Assembly: GCF_024721155.1 (NCBI RefSeq)
Contig: NZ_JAHVAP010000001.1
Span: 434,001 to 498,000 of the forward strand
Reading direction: 5' to 3'
From: Mucilaginibacter phenanthrenivorans
GTDB lineage: Bacteria; Bacteroidota; Bacteroidia; Sphingobacteriales; Sphingobacteriaceae
Length of the DNA stretch: 64,000 nt
Below, one piece after another: positions 35,786 to 44,958 of this stretch (its first letter is position 1; the number at the start of each line of letters is the position of its first letter). The translations under genes and the position numbers were made by a program. The notes under the pieces are model-generated. The model had not been told where the DNA came from and ran no database searches. It saw only the letters and a program-made list of their open reading frames with translations.

Positions 35786-36805
35786 ATGAAAAGATACGCC
35801 CTTCTCTTCTTTCAATATTTCGTGTTTTGTCTCCTCAGTTACGGCCAGGTACAGAACCCTCCATTAATTACTCCCAGGGCACGGGTAATCATTGATAACG
35901 ATTTTAGCGGCGACCCGGACGGATTATTTCAGCTGGCACATCTTGCATTATCCCCTTCCGTTGAAATAAGAGGTGTTATTGGGTCACACTTAAGACCGAA
36001 GGATTGGTTTGACAGCTCGGATATACAAGCTGTCCATGCTGCGGCAAAAGCCAACGCACTACTAAGTACATTACATCTAAAAACACGGATACCGGTATTT
36101 ACCGGTTCAAACACCGCTATGCCTAACGATAGTACGCCCGTGCAAAGTGAAGCAGTTGATCTTATTATCCGGGAAACGCTCAGGACGGATACTAAAGAAC
36201 CGCTTTACATACTATGCGGGGCAGGCCTGACAGAAGTGGCATCAGCTGTTCTAAAGGCACCGGAAATTGCCGGAAAGTTCACACTGATATGGATTGGAGG
36301 GCCGGAATATCCCGACCTGGCACCGGCCCCGCCGCGGGCCTCAGGTATTGAGTATAATTTAAATATTGATATAGCCGCAGCAAAACTCATATTTAATCGC
36401 TCGGCCGTCAATGTCTGGCAGGTACCAAGAAGCACATACCGGCAACCGCTTATCGCTTATTCAGAGCTAATTGAAAAGATTAAGCCCTACGGCGAAACGG
36501 GTCACTTACTGGTTACCGCGCTTGAAGATCTGATGCTTAGAGTTAAAAAAAGCGAAGGTAACCTTGGCGAAACTTATATACTTGGCGATAGTCCGCTCGT
36601 GTTGCTATCCGCTTTACAATCCCCCTACGAACCGGATCCGTCTTCCAGCGCCTATGTGACAAAAAAGGCTCCACGTATTGACAGTGAGGGCGCTTATGAA
36701 GACAATCCGGATGGAAGAAAAATACGTGTTTACGTATATTTAGACACACGTTTACTATTTGAAGATTTCTTTGCGAAAATGAAGATGTTAACCCGGGGGC
36801 GTTGA
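35786..36805 (+). CDS. Secreted nucleoside hydrolase-like protein
   Basis: About 339 residues. The frame opens at a TTG (35777), but ATG 35786 (MKRYALLFFQYFVFCLLSYG) gives a normal signal peptide. The N-terminal strand and metal loop VIIDNDFSGDPDGLFQLAHLAL matches the inosine-uridine hydrolase DxDxxxDD pattern with an altered spacing. LYILCGAGLTEVASAV corresponds to the N-x-A/T-L helix, and LIWIGG to the next strand. Family members cleave nucleosides to base and ribose using Ca2+. The exported form may scavenge nucleosides, but the altered loop leaves the true substrate open. Confidence 0.8.
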   Translation: MKRYALLFFQYFVFCLLSYGQVQNPPLITPRARVIIDNDFSGDPDGLFQLAHLALSPSVEIRGVIGSHLRPKDWFDSSDIQAVHAAAKANALLSTLHLKTRIPVFTGSNTAMPNDSTPVQSEAVDLIIRETLRTDTKEPLYILCGAGLTEVASAVLKAPEIAGKFTLIWIGGPEYPDLAPAPPRASGIEYNLNIDIAAAKLIFNRSAVNVWQVPRSTYRQPLIAYSELIEKIKPYGETGHLLVTALEDLMLRVKKSEGNLGETYILGDSPLVLLSALQSPYEPDPSSSAYVTKKAPRIDSEGAYEDNPDGRKIRVYVYLDTRLLFEDFFAKMKMLTRGR

Positions 36806-37094
36806 GCAGAAGAAAGGCATCCCGTTACAATGGAAGAAAAAGTTATGGTGCGGCGATAATTTTAGCGGTTCGATTCACCTCATTAAAATAAACAGCAGCC
36901 TTAACTCCGTGGTTTCGCTGGTGACCTATGGCAATTTGAAAGCAGGTGAAAGATGTTAATTCAAAACAGAGTAGGGGCCTACATAACGGTTACACAGGCT
37001 ATGTGCATATTTTAAATTGATGCCCTATTCTATTCGCGATTGCCCCGACATATTGTATTTTAGTGACGTTTACCGGACTTATCTAAATTTTTAT

Positions 37095-38231
37095 ATGTCA
37101 CCAACGAGATATTACAAACCCGAGTTAGACTTGCTTCGGCTTTGTGCATTTCTATTTGTATTCTGCACACACCGAATGGACCTCGCACCCATTGACCCGG
37201 CACAATATTATTGGGGGTACCATATTAGTTTGGTGGGCGTTTTTGGCGTACCGCTTTTCTTTTTCCTTAGCGCCTTTTTAATAACAGAATTACTTACTAA
37301 AGAACAAGAACAATTCGGAAATATCAATATAAAATCTTTTTACATCAGGCGCATCCTTCGTATTTGGCCATTGTATTTTACCTTCTTTTTTGGAATGGTG
37401 TTAATTACGCACCTTTCAGACAACTTTGGGCATATTTCATCCGGAACGCAACTTGCATTCAGTTTATTTTCAGGTAACTGGTATATTACTTTCCATGACT
37501 GGCTTCCGTCATATCCCATTAACCCGCTCTGGAGCATTTCTGTTGAAGAACAACTTTATATTTTACTCCCACTGGTAGTGTTTTTTGCCGGTAAGCGAGG
37601 ATTAAAGATCTTTTCATTTCTTGCACTTTTGGCAGCTTATGCAACTGTTATTTATTACGCACGAAAACCCACAAACGGATTTAACGGTGAGTGGACAAAC
37701 AGCTTTGTGCAATTTCAATTTTTTGCGATGGGTATTCTCATATCCGTTTATTTAAAGGGCTGGCAACCCAAATGGCATGTAGTTACCCGCATTGCCATAT
37801 TCATTGCAGCCCTGGCATGTTGGCTGTTAGCCTCAATGGTATGCGAGGTTCATGCAGATTCTCCGCACCTTTCAACCATTCCACAAGCAATAGCCGGCTG
37901 GTTATTGATACTTACCGGAGTTGTACTGTTCTTTTTCTCTTTGTATGGGAGTCAATCAAAAAACATGCCGGCACCACTGGTGTATTTGGGTCGCATATCT
38001 TATGGCATGTATATATTTCATATCACAATTTTTTGGCTGGTCTATCAGATATTTAAGGATGAACTGGCATCTTTTAGCACCATGATCGGTTTGTATGATT
38101 GGAAAAACGATGTTGGCTTCGTTATCGCTTTTTTTATCACGGTTATTATAGCGCTATTGTCTTATACCTTTTTCGAAAAACCGTTTCTACGATTAAAAAA
38201 GAGATTTACCTATATCCCGTCGAGAGATTAG
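37095..38231 (+). CDS. Acyltransferase 3 family membrane protein (OafA-like)
   Basis: About 378 residues with ten hydrophobic helices. The family start RYYKPELDLLRLCAFLFVFCTH carries the catalytic-type His in the first helix. It also has the SFYIRRILRIWPLYF motif and the SISVEEQLYILLPL motif. It ends in a basic cytosolic tail. These enzymes O-acetylate surface sugars, lipids or peptidoglycan at the inner membrane. The frame extends upstream to a TTG at 37017, but ATG 37095 gives the family N-terminus. Nearby genes give no clue to the substrate. Confidence 0.85.
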   Translation: MSPTRYYKPELDLLRLCAFLFVFCTHRMDLAPIDPAQYYWGYHISLVGVFGVPLFFFLSAFLITELLTKEQEQFGNINIKSFYIRRILRIWPLYFTFFFGMVLITHLSDNFGHISSGTQLAFSLFSGNWYITFHDWLPSYPINPLWSISVEEQLYILLPLVVFFAGKRGLKIFSFLALLAAYATVIYYARKPTNGFNGEWTNSFVQFQFFAMGILISVYLKGWQPKWHVVTRIAIFIAALACWLLASMVCEVHADSPHLSTIPQAIAGWLLILTGVVLFFFSLYGSQSKNMPAPLVYLGRISYGMYIFHITIFWLVYQIFKDELASFSTMIGLYDWKNDVGFVIAFFITVIIALLSYTFFEKPFLRLKKRFTYIPSRD

Positions 38232-38285
38232 TGACATATTAGTAGACATTCTGTTGCCATGAACTATCGCTAATCCCATCTGTTC

Positions 38286-38360
38286 AAAAAGCGGGCTAGC
38301 TGTCAGCGGGTCACGGGAACTCCACCTCTTTAGGCCGGCGCGGCATTCTCGCCCCAGGGG
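38286..38360. repeat. Interspersed 65-nt repeat, copy 4
   Basis: The best-preserved copy: AAAAGCGGGCTAGCTGTCAG, CTCCACCTCTTTAGGCCGGC, GCGGCATTCTCGCC. It lies between the convergent acyltransferase and TlpA genes. Confidence 0.6.
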
Positions 38361-38392
38361 GGGCGGCTCGCTTGGACAGGCGGGTATAAATA

Positions 38393-39856
38393 TTACAAAT
38401 ATTCATCAATCAGTACTTTTAATTTTGGATCACTAGGACGTGGGGTATCCTCATTAAGAATGTTTCCGTCTTTGCCTACTAAAATATAACGTGGAATAGC
38501 ATTGATTTTATAGTGTTTTACAAATGATGCCTGATCGGCATTTAATAATAAAAAGCTATCACCATTTCCTATCGCTTCTTCTTTAGCAGCTTTTTGCCAG
38601 TCGTTGATGTTGGCATCGGTAGATATGGCAATGAAAGCAATTTTTTTGCCTGCGTATTTTTTTTTCAAGAGAACGCTATAGGGCATTTCTGCACGGCATG
38701 GGCCACACCAGCTGGCCCAGAAGTCAAACAAGATAAGCTTGTTTTTATACTGTTTGATTAGCATACTTAAATCCTGCACGGTTTTGCCATCAGTAGCCAA
38801 TAGTTTGTTGCTGCCTCTGGCGTAGGTCATTGACTTACTATGGTCATTTAATTTTCTTTCAATTAGAACTCTATATCCTTTGTCTGCGCATTGCTTATTA
38901 AATTTATCAATATAAGCTTTGGGTATAGGCACCCGGTTGAGGTTAGCAGCATACAAGGCATTAGCCATTAAAAAATCTTTGGTCACTCCTGTGAATTCTT
39001 TTTCGACGAAATCAAATCTTTTGATTAAGCTACCACTGTTGTTGCTGATCGCATCGTGGGGTGGCCCGCCTAAAGCCATAGCAACAAGATTCATACACGC
39101 TACATCATACATTGGAAAGGACATAAACCCAACATTCCTGATCCCGGCTATTTTTGAGATAACTAAAGTTTTGTATAAATTCTGCTTGTCCAATAAAACA
39201 TGGTTATTGTAGTAAAGCAGCAACGAATCGTTAATAGCTGTGCTTTTTATGCAATTGACAGCTATCTTTTTAAAATCATTACTAACAGGAAATTGCCGGG
39301 AATATCCATCTAAGAATTGCAACCGGTTATTTTTTACATTATCTATTGTTTTCTCAAGATCATGAATGTTGGTTAAGGTATTTACCTTTTTATGATAAGG
39401 CATCAAAGTAAATCCATAATAAATGTTGCCTGTTTTTTTAACCAGCTTCCTGAAAAAGATAAATTCATTATTTCGTTGGGTATTACCCTGGATATACATT
39501 TGAGTAGAGTCGCTTCCTGCATACCTGATATTAATCCTCTCGCCGGGATAAACTAAAAATGGAATTTGTTGAGCATTAGCCTCTATCAATATTGTTGGGG
39601 CATACAATGGAAGTTTGATGTTTTTACCGCTCATGTTTGGCATCTGGCTATGAGCTAAGGAATCCAGGTAGTAAAAATGCAATCCCGTCATCCTGCCACT
39701 TTCGGATTTAGGGTTGTCGATTGTGAAAAGAACAGTATCCTTTAGTGAATCTGACATCGTATTTTCAACTAATTTATTGTAAGGATGGTGATTTAAGCTA
39801 AAAACGAACATCAATATTGTTAGTGACCCGGCCGTTATGGGCATAATGCTTCTCAT
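38393..39856 (-). CDS. TlpA-type thioredoxin-fold protein
   Basis: 487 residues with an N-terminal hydrophobic stretch (TAGSLTILMFVFSLN). The first ~340 residues are a strand-rich then helical domain, as in Bacteroidota TlpA homologues (ILIEANAQQIPFLVYPGERINIRYAG). The thioredoxin fold follows, with FDFWASWCGPCRAEMPY (CGPC near residue 385), then IAISTDANINDWQKAAKEE and the cis-Pro segment KINAIPRYILVGKDG. It probably acts as a periplasmic reductase. It is AT-rich and monocistronic. Confidence 0.87.
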   Translation of the reverse strand: MRSIMPITAGSLTILMFVFSLNHHPYNKLVENTMSDSLKDTVLFTIDNPKSESGRMTGLHFYYLDSLAHSQMPNMSGKNIKLPLYAPTILIEANAQQIPFLVYPGERINIRYAGSDSTQMYIQGNTQRNNEFIFFRKLVKKTGNIYYGFTLMPYHKKVNTLTNIHDLEKTIDNVKNNRLQFLDGYSRQFPVSNDFKKIAVNCIKSTAINDSLLLYYNNHVLLDKQNLYKTLVISKIAGIRNVGFMSFPMYDVACMNLVAMALGGPPHDAISNNSGSLIKRFDFVEKEFTGVTKDFLMANALYAANLNRVPIPKAYIDKFNKQCADKGYRVLIERKLNDHSKSMTYARGSNKLLATDGKTVQDLSMLIKQYKNKLILFDFWASWCGPCRAEMPYSVLLKKKYAGKKIAFIAISTDANINDWQKAAKEEAIGNGDSFLLLNADQASFVKHYKINAIPRYILVGKDGNILNEDTPRPSDPKLKVLIDEYL

Positions 39857-40592
39857 ATCATTAAGTTTACTTTTTATAACTTTAGTACATTCGTCCAGGT
39901 AATATCCATCAGTTGCTCCTCGCTTTAGATAATTTTGCTTCTATGGTTGTAGAATAGGCTCTACGATTATAGAAATAAAAATTCTAACTTCTGCAGTATT
40001 TGCCATTTTTTTATATGACTCCAACTGAATTAGTTATTACCATTATTGTACCGTCTGTCCAAGTGTCTCATCATAGCCATTAACCTAAGAGATTTTTTTT
40101 GAAGTTAATGATTACAGGGCTTCGCCGATGGCCGAAACCGCTTAGATTTTTCCATATTTGTATAGCTTTATTTTAATGAAAAGGCGGTTGTTTTCCAGAT
40201 ATTTAATGAAATCTTTAATCCTTTGGTTAACGGCTATGCGGGACGCTTGAACCGGGGGGCAGAAATTTGATCGCATGCTATAATTAACCCAGTTCCAGCC
40301 CAAATTCCATGCCTTGCAATTCATGGATCAGGCGCAGCTTACGATGGCGCTCAACCGGTTGATACTACGCTATAACGTCTCCGCAACATTTGATCCGTGT
40401 AATATTGGTTAGTCTAAATTCCCGTTACTTTTCTATCGGCTACCTAAACGCGGGCCACAAGCGAGGGTTACGGCAGCGACAAAATGCCTGCGGTAGCTGG
40501 GGCGTTTAGAAAAAGTCTCCGGAAGTTAAGCCGCATAATGAAAACCTATGACTTTCGTTTATCTTTGCGGCTGATTTCAATATTCCCATACT
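39857..40592. other. Long gap with degenerate repeats and the ABC-F promoter
   Basis: 736 bp without a credible gene. It contains a REP-like palindrome half (40236-40257, GCGGGACGCTTGAACCGGGG), another repeat piece with GCGGGCCACAAGCGAGGG at about 40452-40469 that resembles 35560-35580, and TATCTTTG at 40560-40567, a good -7 box 26 nt before the ABC-F start. The remainder shows no pattern I can name. Confidence 0.5.
40560..40567 (+). promoter_or_regulatory. -7 box of the ABC-F gene
   Basis: TATCTTTG matches TAnnTTTG, 26 nt before the GTG start. No clear -33 TTTG is found at the expected distance. Confidence 0.5.
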
Positions 40593-42227
40593 GTGATAAA
40601 TGTAAATAACATTTCCGTTTCATTTGGCGGAACCACCTTATTTAGTGACGTAACCTTCCCGATAAACGAGAACGATAAAATAGCCCTGATGGGTAAAAAT
40701 GGTGCCGGTAAATCCACCATCCTTAAAATCATAGCGGGCGAAGCCAAGCCTACCACCGGCAGCGTGACCGGCCCCAAAGAAGCCGTAATTGCCTATCTGC
40801 CTCAACATTTGCTTACGCTGGATAAGGTTACCGTTTTTGAAGAGACCATGAAGGCCTTTGCAGAGGTAAACCAAATGCAAAAGGAACTTGATGAGGTGAA
40901 TGAGCAGCTTAATATTCGTACGGATTACGAGAGCGATGAGTATATGAAGCTGATTGAAAGGGTATCGGAACTCAGCGAGAAGGTTTATACAGTAGAAGAA
41001 ACCAATTACGATGCCGAGGCGGAGAAGGTACTCAAGGGCCTGGGTTTTGAGCGGAAGGACTTTGGCCGGCAGACTTCTGAGTTTTCCGGCGGCTGGCGCA
41101 TGCGGATAGAACTGGCCAAAATTTTATTAAAGAAGCCTGATCTTATTTTATTGGACGAGCCGACCAATCACATGGATATTGAGAGTATCCAGTGGCTGGA
41201 AGACTTCCTGATCAATTCGGCAAAGGCCGTAATGGTGATCTCGCACGACCGTGCTTTTGTAGATAACATCACCAACCGGACCATTGAAGTGACCATGGGC
41301 CGGATCTATGATTATAAAGCCAAATACAGCCATTATCTGCAGTTACGTGCCGACCGCCGTGTGCACCAATTGAAGGCTTACGAAGAGCAGCAGCGATTTA
41401 TTGCCGATAACCAGGAATTTATAGACCGCTTTAGGGGCACTTACTCCAAAACTTTGCAGGTGCAATCGCGCGTGAAGATGCTTGAAAAGCTTACCGTTAT
41501 AGAGATCGACGAAGTAGATACTTCTGCTTTACGGTTGAAATTTCCACCGTCACCACGTTCGGGCCAGTACCCGGTAATAGTGGAAGATCTGACCAAAACC
41601 TATGGCGATCATGTAGTTTTCAAAAACGCATCTATGGTGATAGAGCGGGGAGAAAAGGTTGCTTTTGTCGGCAAAAACGGGGAAGGTAAATCCACCATGA
41701 TCAAAGCCATCATGAACGAGATAGATTTTGAAGGAAGTTTAAAGGTGGGGCATAATGCCAAAATTGGGTACTTTGCCCAGAACCAGGCCGCCTTGCTTGA
41801 TGAAAACTTAACCGTATTTGACACCATTGATCAAATCCAGTTAAGTGATGGTACGCTAAAGATCAAAGATCTGTTAGGTGCGTTTATGTTCAGCGGTGAT
41901 GACACCACCAAAAAAGTCAAGGTACTTTCCGGGGGAGAAAAAACCCGTTTGGCCATGATCAAGCTGCTGTTAGAACCCGTGAATTTATTGATACTGGATG
42001 AGCCTACCAATCATTTGGATATGAAGACCAAAGACATTATCAAAGATGCCCTTAGGGATTTTGATGGCACTTTGATCCTCGTGTCGCACGATCGTGATTT
42101 TTTAGATGGCCTGGCGCAAAAAGTATTTGAATTTGGTAATAAACGTGTACGCGAGCACTTTGAGGATATCAAAGGGTTTTTAGCCTATAAAAAAATGAAT
42201 AGCTTAAAAGAGATTGAGCAAAGCTAA
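40593..42227 (+). CDS. ABC-F family ATP-binding protein
   Basis: 544 residues starting at GTG (MINVNNISVSFGG). It has two ABC ATPase domains and no membrane helices. Domain 1 has Walker A GKNGAGKST, signature FSGGWRMRIELAKI and Walker B LILLDEPTNHMD. Domain 2 has GKNGEGKST, LSGGEKTRLAMIKLL and LLILDEPTNHLD. The linker between them (~residues 245-320) is a basic helical hairpin. This is the plan of ABC-F translation factors (YbiT/EttA type), which bind the ribosome E site and act on stalled ribosomes; some give antibiotic resistance. It is not a transporter ATPase, so it is not a partner of the FtsX fusions. GTG start, -7 box 26 nt upstream. Confidence 0.92.
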   Translation: MINVNNISVSFGGTTLFSDVTFPINENDKIALMGKNGAGKSTILKIIAGEAKPTTGSVTGPKEAVIAYLPQHLLTLDKVTVFEETMKAFAEVNQMQKELDEVNEQLNIRTDYESDEYMKLIERVSELSEKVYTVEETNYDAEAEKVLKGLGFERKDFGRQTSEFSGGWRMRIELAKILLKKPDLILLDEPTNHMDIESIQWLEDFLINSAKAVMVISHDRAFVDNITNRTIEVTMGRIYDYKAKYSHYLQLRADRRVHQLKAYEEQQRFIADNQEFIDRFRGTYSKTLQVQSRVKMLEKLTVIEIDEVDTSALRLKFPPSPRSGQYPVIVEDLTKTYGDHVVFKNASMVIERGEKVAFVGKNGEGKSTMIKAIMNEIDFEGSLKVGHNAKIGYFAQNQAALLDENLTVFDTIDQIQLSDGTLKIKDLLGAFMFSGDDTTKKVKVLSGGEKTRLAMIKLLLEPVNLLILDEPTNHLDMKTKDIIKDALRDFDGTLILVSHDRDFLDGLAQKVFEFGNKRVREHFEDIKGFLAYKKMNSLKEIEQS

Positions 42228-42286
42228 AAAGTGATTTCATGGTGTCATTACCGTCAGGACAAGTTTATATTGAATTGGAAATGGGG

Positions 42287-42311
42287 TGTCATCCTGAGCC
42301 TCTCGAAGGAC
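42287..42311 (+). repeat. Repeat of the TGTCATCCTGAGC type
   Basis: TGTCATCCTGAGCCTCTCG followed by AAGGAC. This short palindromic-type repeat is scattered in many bacterial genomes. It lies between the ABC-F stop and a denser repeat patch. Confidence 0.65.
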
Positions 42312-42435
42312 GACGTGTGCAGCGGCCTGTCCACGTGCTGAGCATGTTGCAGAGTGGACTCACCCGGAGACGCTACGCTGTCCGACCTCTCTTCCGCAAG
42401 CGGTAAAGAGGTAAGAAAAAAAGAAATACAAATTT

Positions 42436-42490
42436 CATCCCCTCTTTGCGCAGCAGAGAGGGGTGGCGAGCGCAGCAACGCCGGGGTGAG
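42436..42490. repeat. CACCCCGG/CCCCTCT-type repeat, copy 1
   Basis: CATCCCCTCTTTGCGCAGCA, GAGAGGGGTGGCGAGCGCAG, then CAACGCCGGGGTGAG. An inverted, degenerate copy lies at 44359-44415, so the two bracket the broken ATPase gene. Each copy contains its own CCCCTCTTTGCGC / GAGAGGGG hairpin. Confidence 0.65.
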
Positions 42491-42559
42491 TCAAATATAC
42501 GCGCGGCGTTAACGCAAATGTCCTGGCGTGGACTTGCCCGGAGACGTTGCCACCATACC

Positions 42560-42704
42560 GTCATTGCGAGGAACGAAGCAACCTCTGCGTAGGACAATCA
42601 ACGGACCTTAATTTCGGTGGGACCTTACGACCGCTGTTTGGTCGCCACAATGCTATTGCTTCCTGATTTGCATGTGTAGAGGTTGCTTCGTTCCTCGCAA
42701 TGAC
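42560..42704. repeat. 145-bp element with terminal inverted repeats
   Basis: GTCATTGCGAGGAACGAAGC (from 42560) and its reverse complement (ending at 42704) face each other as perfect 26-bp ends. Inside are GGACAATCAACGGACC and GGTCGCCACAATGCTATTGC. It has no coding capacity and looks like a MITE or REP-doublet. Its left part overlaps the 3' end of the open ATPase frame, and a degenerate third copy lies at 35481-35520. Confidence 0.75.
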
Positions 42705-44207
42705 GCGTGGGGGAGGCCTTTTCGCGCGTCGTCGTCCTAAGTATATGATCCAGCAGTTCTGGCGAGAGCAGTTCATCAATTGTTGATGTTTTTCGGATTC
42801 GCTCGGGGCCAGGATTCTCACTGATTGTTGTATGCTCTGTCTGTGTCTCCGGCGAGATTGCATAGTTCGTTAACCCCTCCCTGCCCTCCCAAGGTCGGGA
42901 ATTTGCAGGCGGGTTGTTTTGGTCATTGGTCATTAGGTCATTTGCATATACTTCTCCATCCGCACATTTTTCCTCCACATCTGCACATGCTTCTTCCTCA
43001 TTCGCACATCCACGCATCCGCATATCCGCACATTCTTCCCCATCTGCACATCTAAGGAGCCTATTTACCGTAGTCAAACTTATGTTTAACTGTTTTGCGA
43101 TGTCGCGCTGGCTGAAACCTTTGGCGGAGAGGGCTGCTATTTTTTGGGCCAGTTGCAGGCGGTCTGTGGCGGTGCGGGTGAGCAGGTGGAGGCGTTCGGG
43201 GCTGTGGCCTTCGAATGCGAAATGTAAAAAGGCGCCGGGTTTTTGGATGCGGCAGAGGCATACATTGTCGTGGCCGTAGCGCTGGCGGGTGTTGCGCTGC
43301 TTGATCTGTTTGAGGTAGCAAAGCTCATTGTCGAGGGTGCTTTTGCCAATGGCAAAGGCGCTGTCGGCAAAGTTGACGAGGAGTTTGCTGCCGTGCAGGT
43401 CGTCGGAACTGATGGGTTGTGTGGCGTTGCGCCGTTTGGGGGTATGCGCCAGTACGAGGATGGACAGGTTGTGGTCGTTTTTTAGCGACTTAAGGCTTTT
43501 CATGAGCACAAGCGCCACCGCCGAATTTTCGGTGCCGCCGCGCAGGCAGGTGATGTTGTCGATGATGAGCACCGTGGCCTTACACTGGGTTATTTTATAT
43601 TCAATGGCCGCAATCAGCAGCTCGTTTTCGTCGACATTGGGCGGCGGGTCGGGCAGGAAATTGTATTGTGCGCGGAAAAAGTTATCCAAAATTGGTGATC
43701 CTCTTCGCCCTTGCTGTACCGCATACCGAACTGGGTTTTGCTCAGCTCGAAATCGATGTAGAGCACCCGGGCGGGCGGCGCCTGGCAGGCAAAGGGTGCG
43801 AGGCTTTGTCCAAGCTCGAAATCGATGTAGAGCACCCGGGCGGGCGGCGCCTGGCAGGCAAAGGGTGCGAGGCTTTGTCCGCGTGCGATGCTTTCGCCAA
43901 TCTGCACAGCGAGTATTGATTTGCCGATATTGGTATCCGCAAACAGCATACAGAGTTCGCCCCAGTGCCAAAGCTCGCCGAGCAGCATTTTGGCTTCGGG
44001 TTCGCGGCGGGCCAGCTCGAGCCAGCGGTTGCCTCTTTCGATGGTGAACAGGCGGTGAGCGTCTTCGGGCGTGGGTCGTGCGCGTTCGGGGCGTTGTTTT
44101 GTAGCCGGACGGAGCGGTAGTCCTCGGCTTTCGGCGCGCAGTTGTTCGATGTAGGACGGGCGTTCGGAAGAAGGTCCGAAGGAGTTCCGGGGAGGGTAGG
44201 TTGGCAT
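42625..44207 (-). pseudogene. RepA/AAA_25-like ATPase gene, frameshifted
   Basis: Two overlapping reverse frames make one gene. The first (from ATG 44207) gives MPTYPPRNSFGPSSERPSY, then GELWHWGELCMLFADTNIGKS (Walker A) and VLYIDFELSKTQFGMRYS. The second continues DNFFRAQYNFLPDPPP, then ATVLIIDNITCLRGG (Walker B), HGSKLLVNFADSAFAIGKS and an HTH (LSAKGFSQRDIAKQLNISLTTVNRLL). The frame changes near 43686-43691, fitting loss of one base after HQF. A 69-bp in-frame tandem duplication lies just before (43744-43881). The C-terminus has run on through Cys-Ala-Asp-type low-complexity repeats into the 145-bp element (RHCEERSN is repeat sequence). Related ATPases support plasmid or element replication. 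Either a pseudogene or a sequencing error at the shift. Confidence 0.75.
43744..43881. repeat. 69-bp perfect tandem duplication in the ATPase gene
   Basis: Unit 1 starts AGCTCGAAATCGATG at 43744, and unit 2 has the same start at 43813; the period is 69 bp (23 codons). It keeps frame and doubles the segment containing the strand VLYIDFEL and the helix before it. Such an exact copy is recent. Confidence 0.85.
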
Positions 44208-44358
44208 GGTGATAATGGATTACTACAAATTTACGGAGTTGATTTGGTTAAAGTGCTGACACTGTTTTGTCAGTGGTTTGAGAGGTGGGTGATGTTATTA
44301 GGTTGAGAGGCGCGCGATACCGGCGTGAATGCAATTGCGTGAATGCATGGCGGTTTTA

Positions 44359-44415
44359 CACTCCCCGCCGACGCTTCGCTGGGCGACCCTCCCTTTGCTG
44401 CGCAGAAGGAGGGTA
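44359..44415. repeat. CACCCCGG/CCCCTCT-type repeat, copy 2 (inverted)
   Basis: CACTCCCCGCCGACGCTTCG, then GACCCTCCCTTTGCTGCGCA, then GAAGGAGGG. It is related, in reverse orientation, to 42436-42490, with several changes. Confidence 0.55.
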
Positions 44416-44455
44416 TTAAAAACAGTAGTGGGGCAGGGATGTAAAAACTAAATTG

Positions 44456-44526
44456 TCTGATAATGAACGTGTTTCAAAGTGTTCCGGGTGTTCCATGTGA
44501 AAAAACGGAACGCTAACCCGCCCGGG
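44456..44526. repeat. Left arm of a 70-nt inverted pair
   Basis: TGATAATGAACGTGTTTCAA, AGTGTTCCGGGTGTTCCATG, TGAAAAAACGGAACGCT. The reverse complement of 48600-48669 matches it at most positions, including the block GTTCCGGGTGTTCCA. The two arms enclose the genes from 44593 to 48575. Confidence 0.65.
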
Positions 44527-44592
44527 CAAGATTGCATTAGCATATACTAACAGGAAGTGAATAAACAGGAATTCGAAAATATCCAGGTTCTT

Positions 44593-44832
44593 TTACCAAA
44601 ATAAACCAAGGGTTTCTTTCTTCTTGTCGCGGTAGCTCCATTCTTCACCTTCTTTTAATTCAGGGTACTGGTAACGATCGTCTTTTATAACGATATAAAC
44701 CATCCCTATTATAAGGAATGGCGATGCCAGAAACATACATACCAGAAGAGGTGTCGAACATCCTGAAAAAAATAGAACCAGGTAGGTTACTAAATATAAA
44801 GTGACCGTACCAACTGTGCTTTTTGCATTCAT
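44593..44832 (-). CDS. Small hypothetical membrane protein
   Basis: 79 residues. Two hydrophobic helices (about 9-28 and 30-52) are followed by an acidic and aromatic tail (KDDRYQYPELKEGEEWSYRDKKKETLGLFW). A cysteine in GCSTPLLVC lies inside the membrane part and is not a clear lipobox. The composition and the aromatic tail look like real coding sequence. No function is known. Its stop is near the left arm of the inverted pair. Confidence 0.6.
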   Translation of the reverse strand: MNAKSTVGTVTLYLVTYLVLFFSGCSTPLLVCMFLASPFLIIGMVYIVIKDDRYQYPELKEGEEWSYRDKKKETLGLFW

Positions 44833-44958
44833 GATATCAGCGTTTTAGTGTCTTGTTTGATAACAAACTGACGGCATAAAAGTTTTTTGTCCCTTGATTA
44901 AGTGTGGTACATCAAACGCTCAATAAAATACTACTTTCCGTAATCAAATTTACATCTG

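Larger units (their letters stand above)
44208..44592. other. Gap with two repeat pieces
   Basis: 385 bp, no gene. It contains the inverted copy of the CACCCCGG/CCCCTCT repeat (44359-44415) and one arm (44456-44526) of a long inverted pair whose other arm is at 48600-48669. Confidence 0.6.

Noticed and set aside
36806..37094. Possible gene remnant between the nucleoside hydrolase and the acyltransferase
   Set aside because: Short frames only; no recognisable family residue pattern.
40593..42227. ABC-F protein as ATPase of the FtsX fusions
   Set aside because: Two fused ATPase domains with the ABC-F linker mark a ribosome factor, not a transporter subunit.
42254..42597. Short reverse frames over the repeat patch
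   Set aside because: Their sequence is entirely the palindromic repeats (e.g. CCCCTCT hairpins); no coding signal.
43686..43691. Programmed -1 frameshift in the ATPase gene
   Set aside because: No slippery X-XXY-YYZ heptamer in frame and no stem following; a lost base fits better.
43328..44047. Forward frame opposite the ATPase gene
   Set aside because: It is a GC-rich shadow of the reverse gene; Arg- and Ala-rich with no domain pattern.
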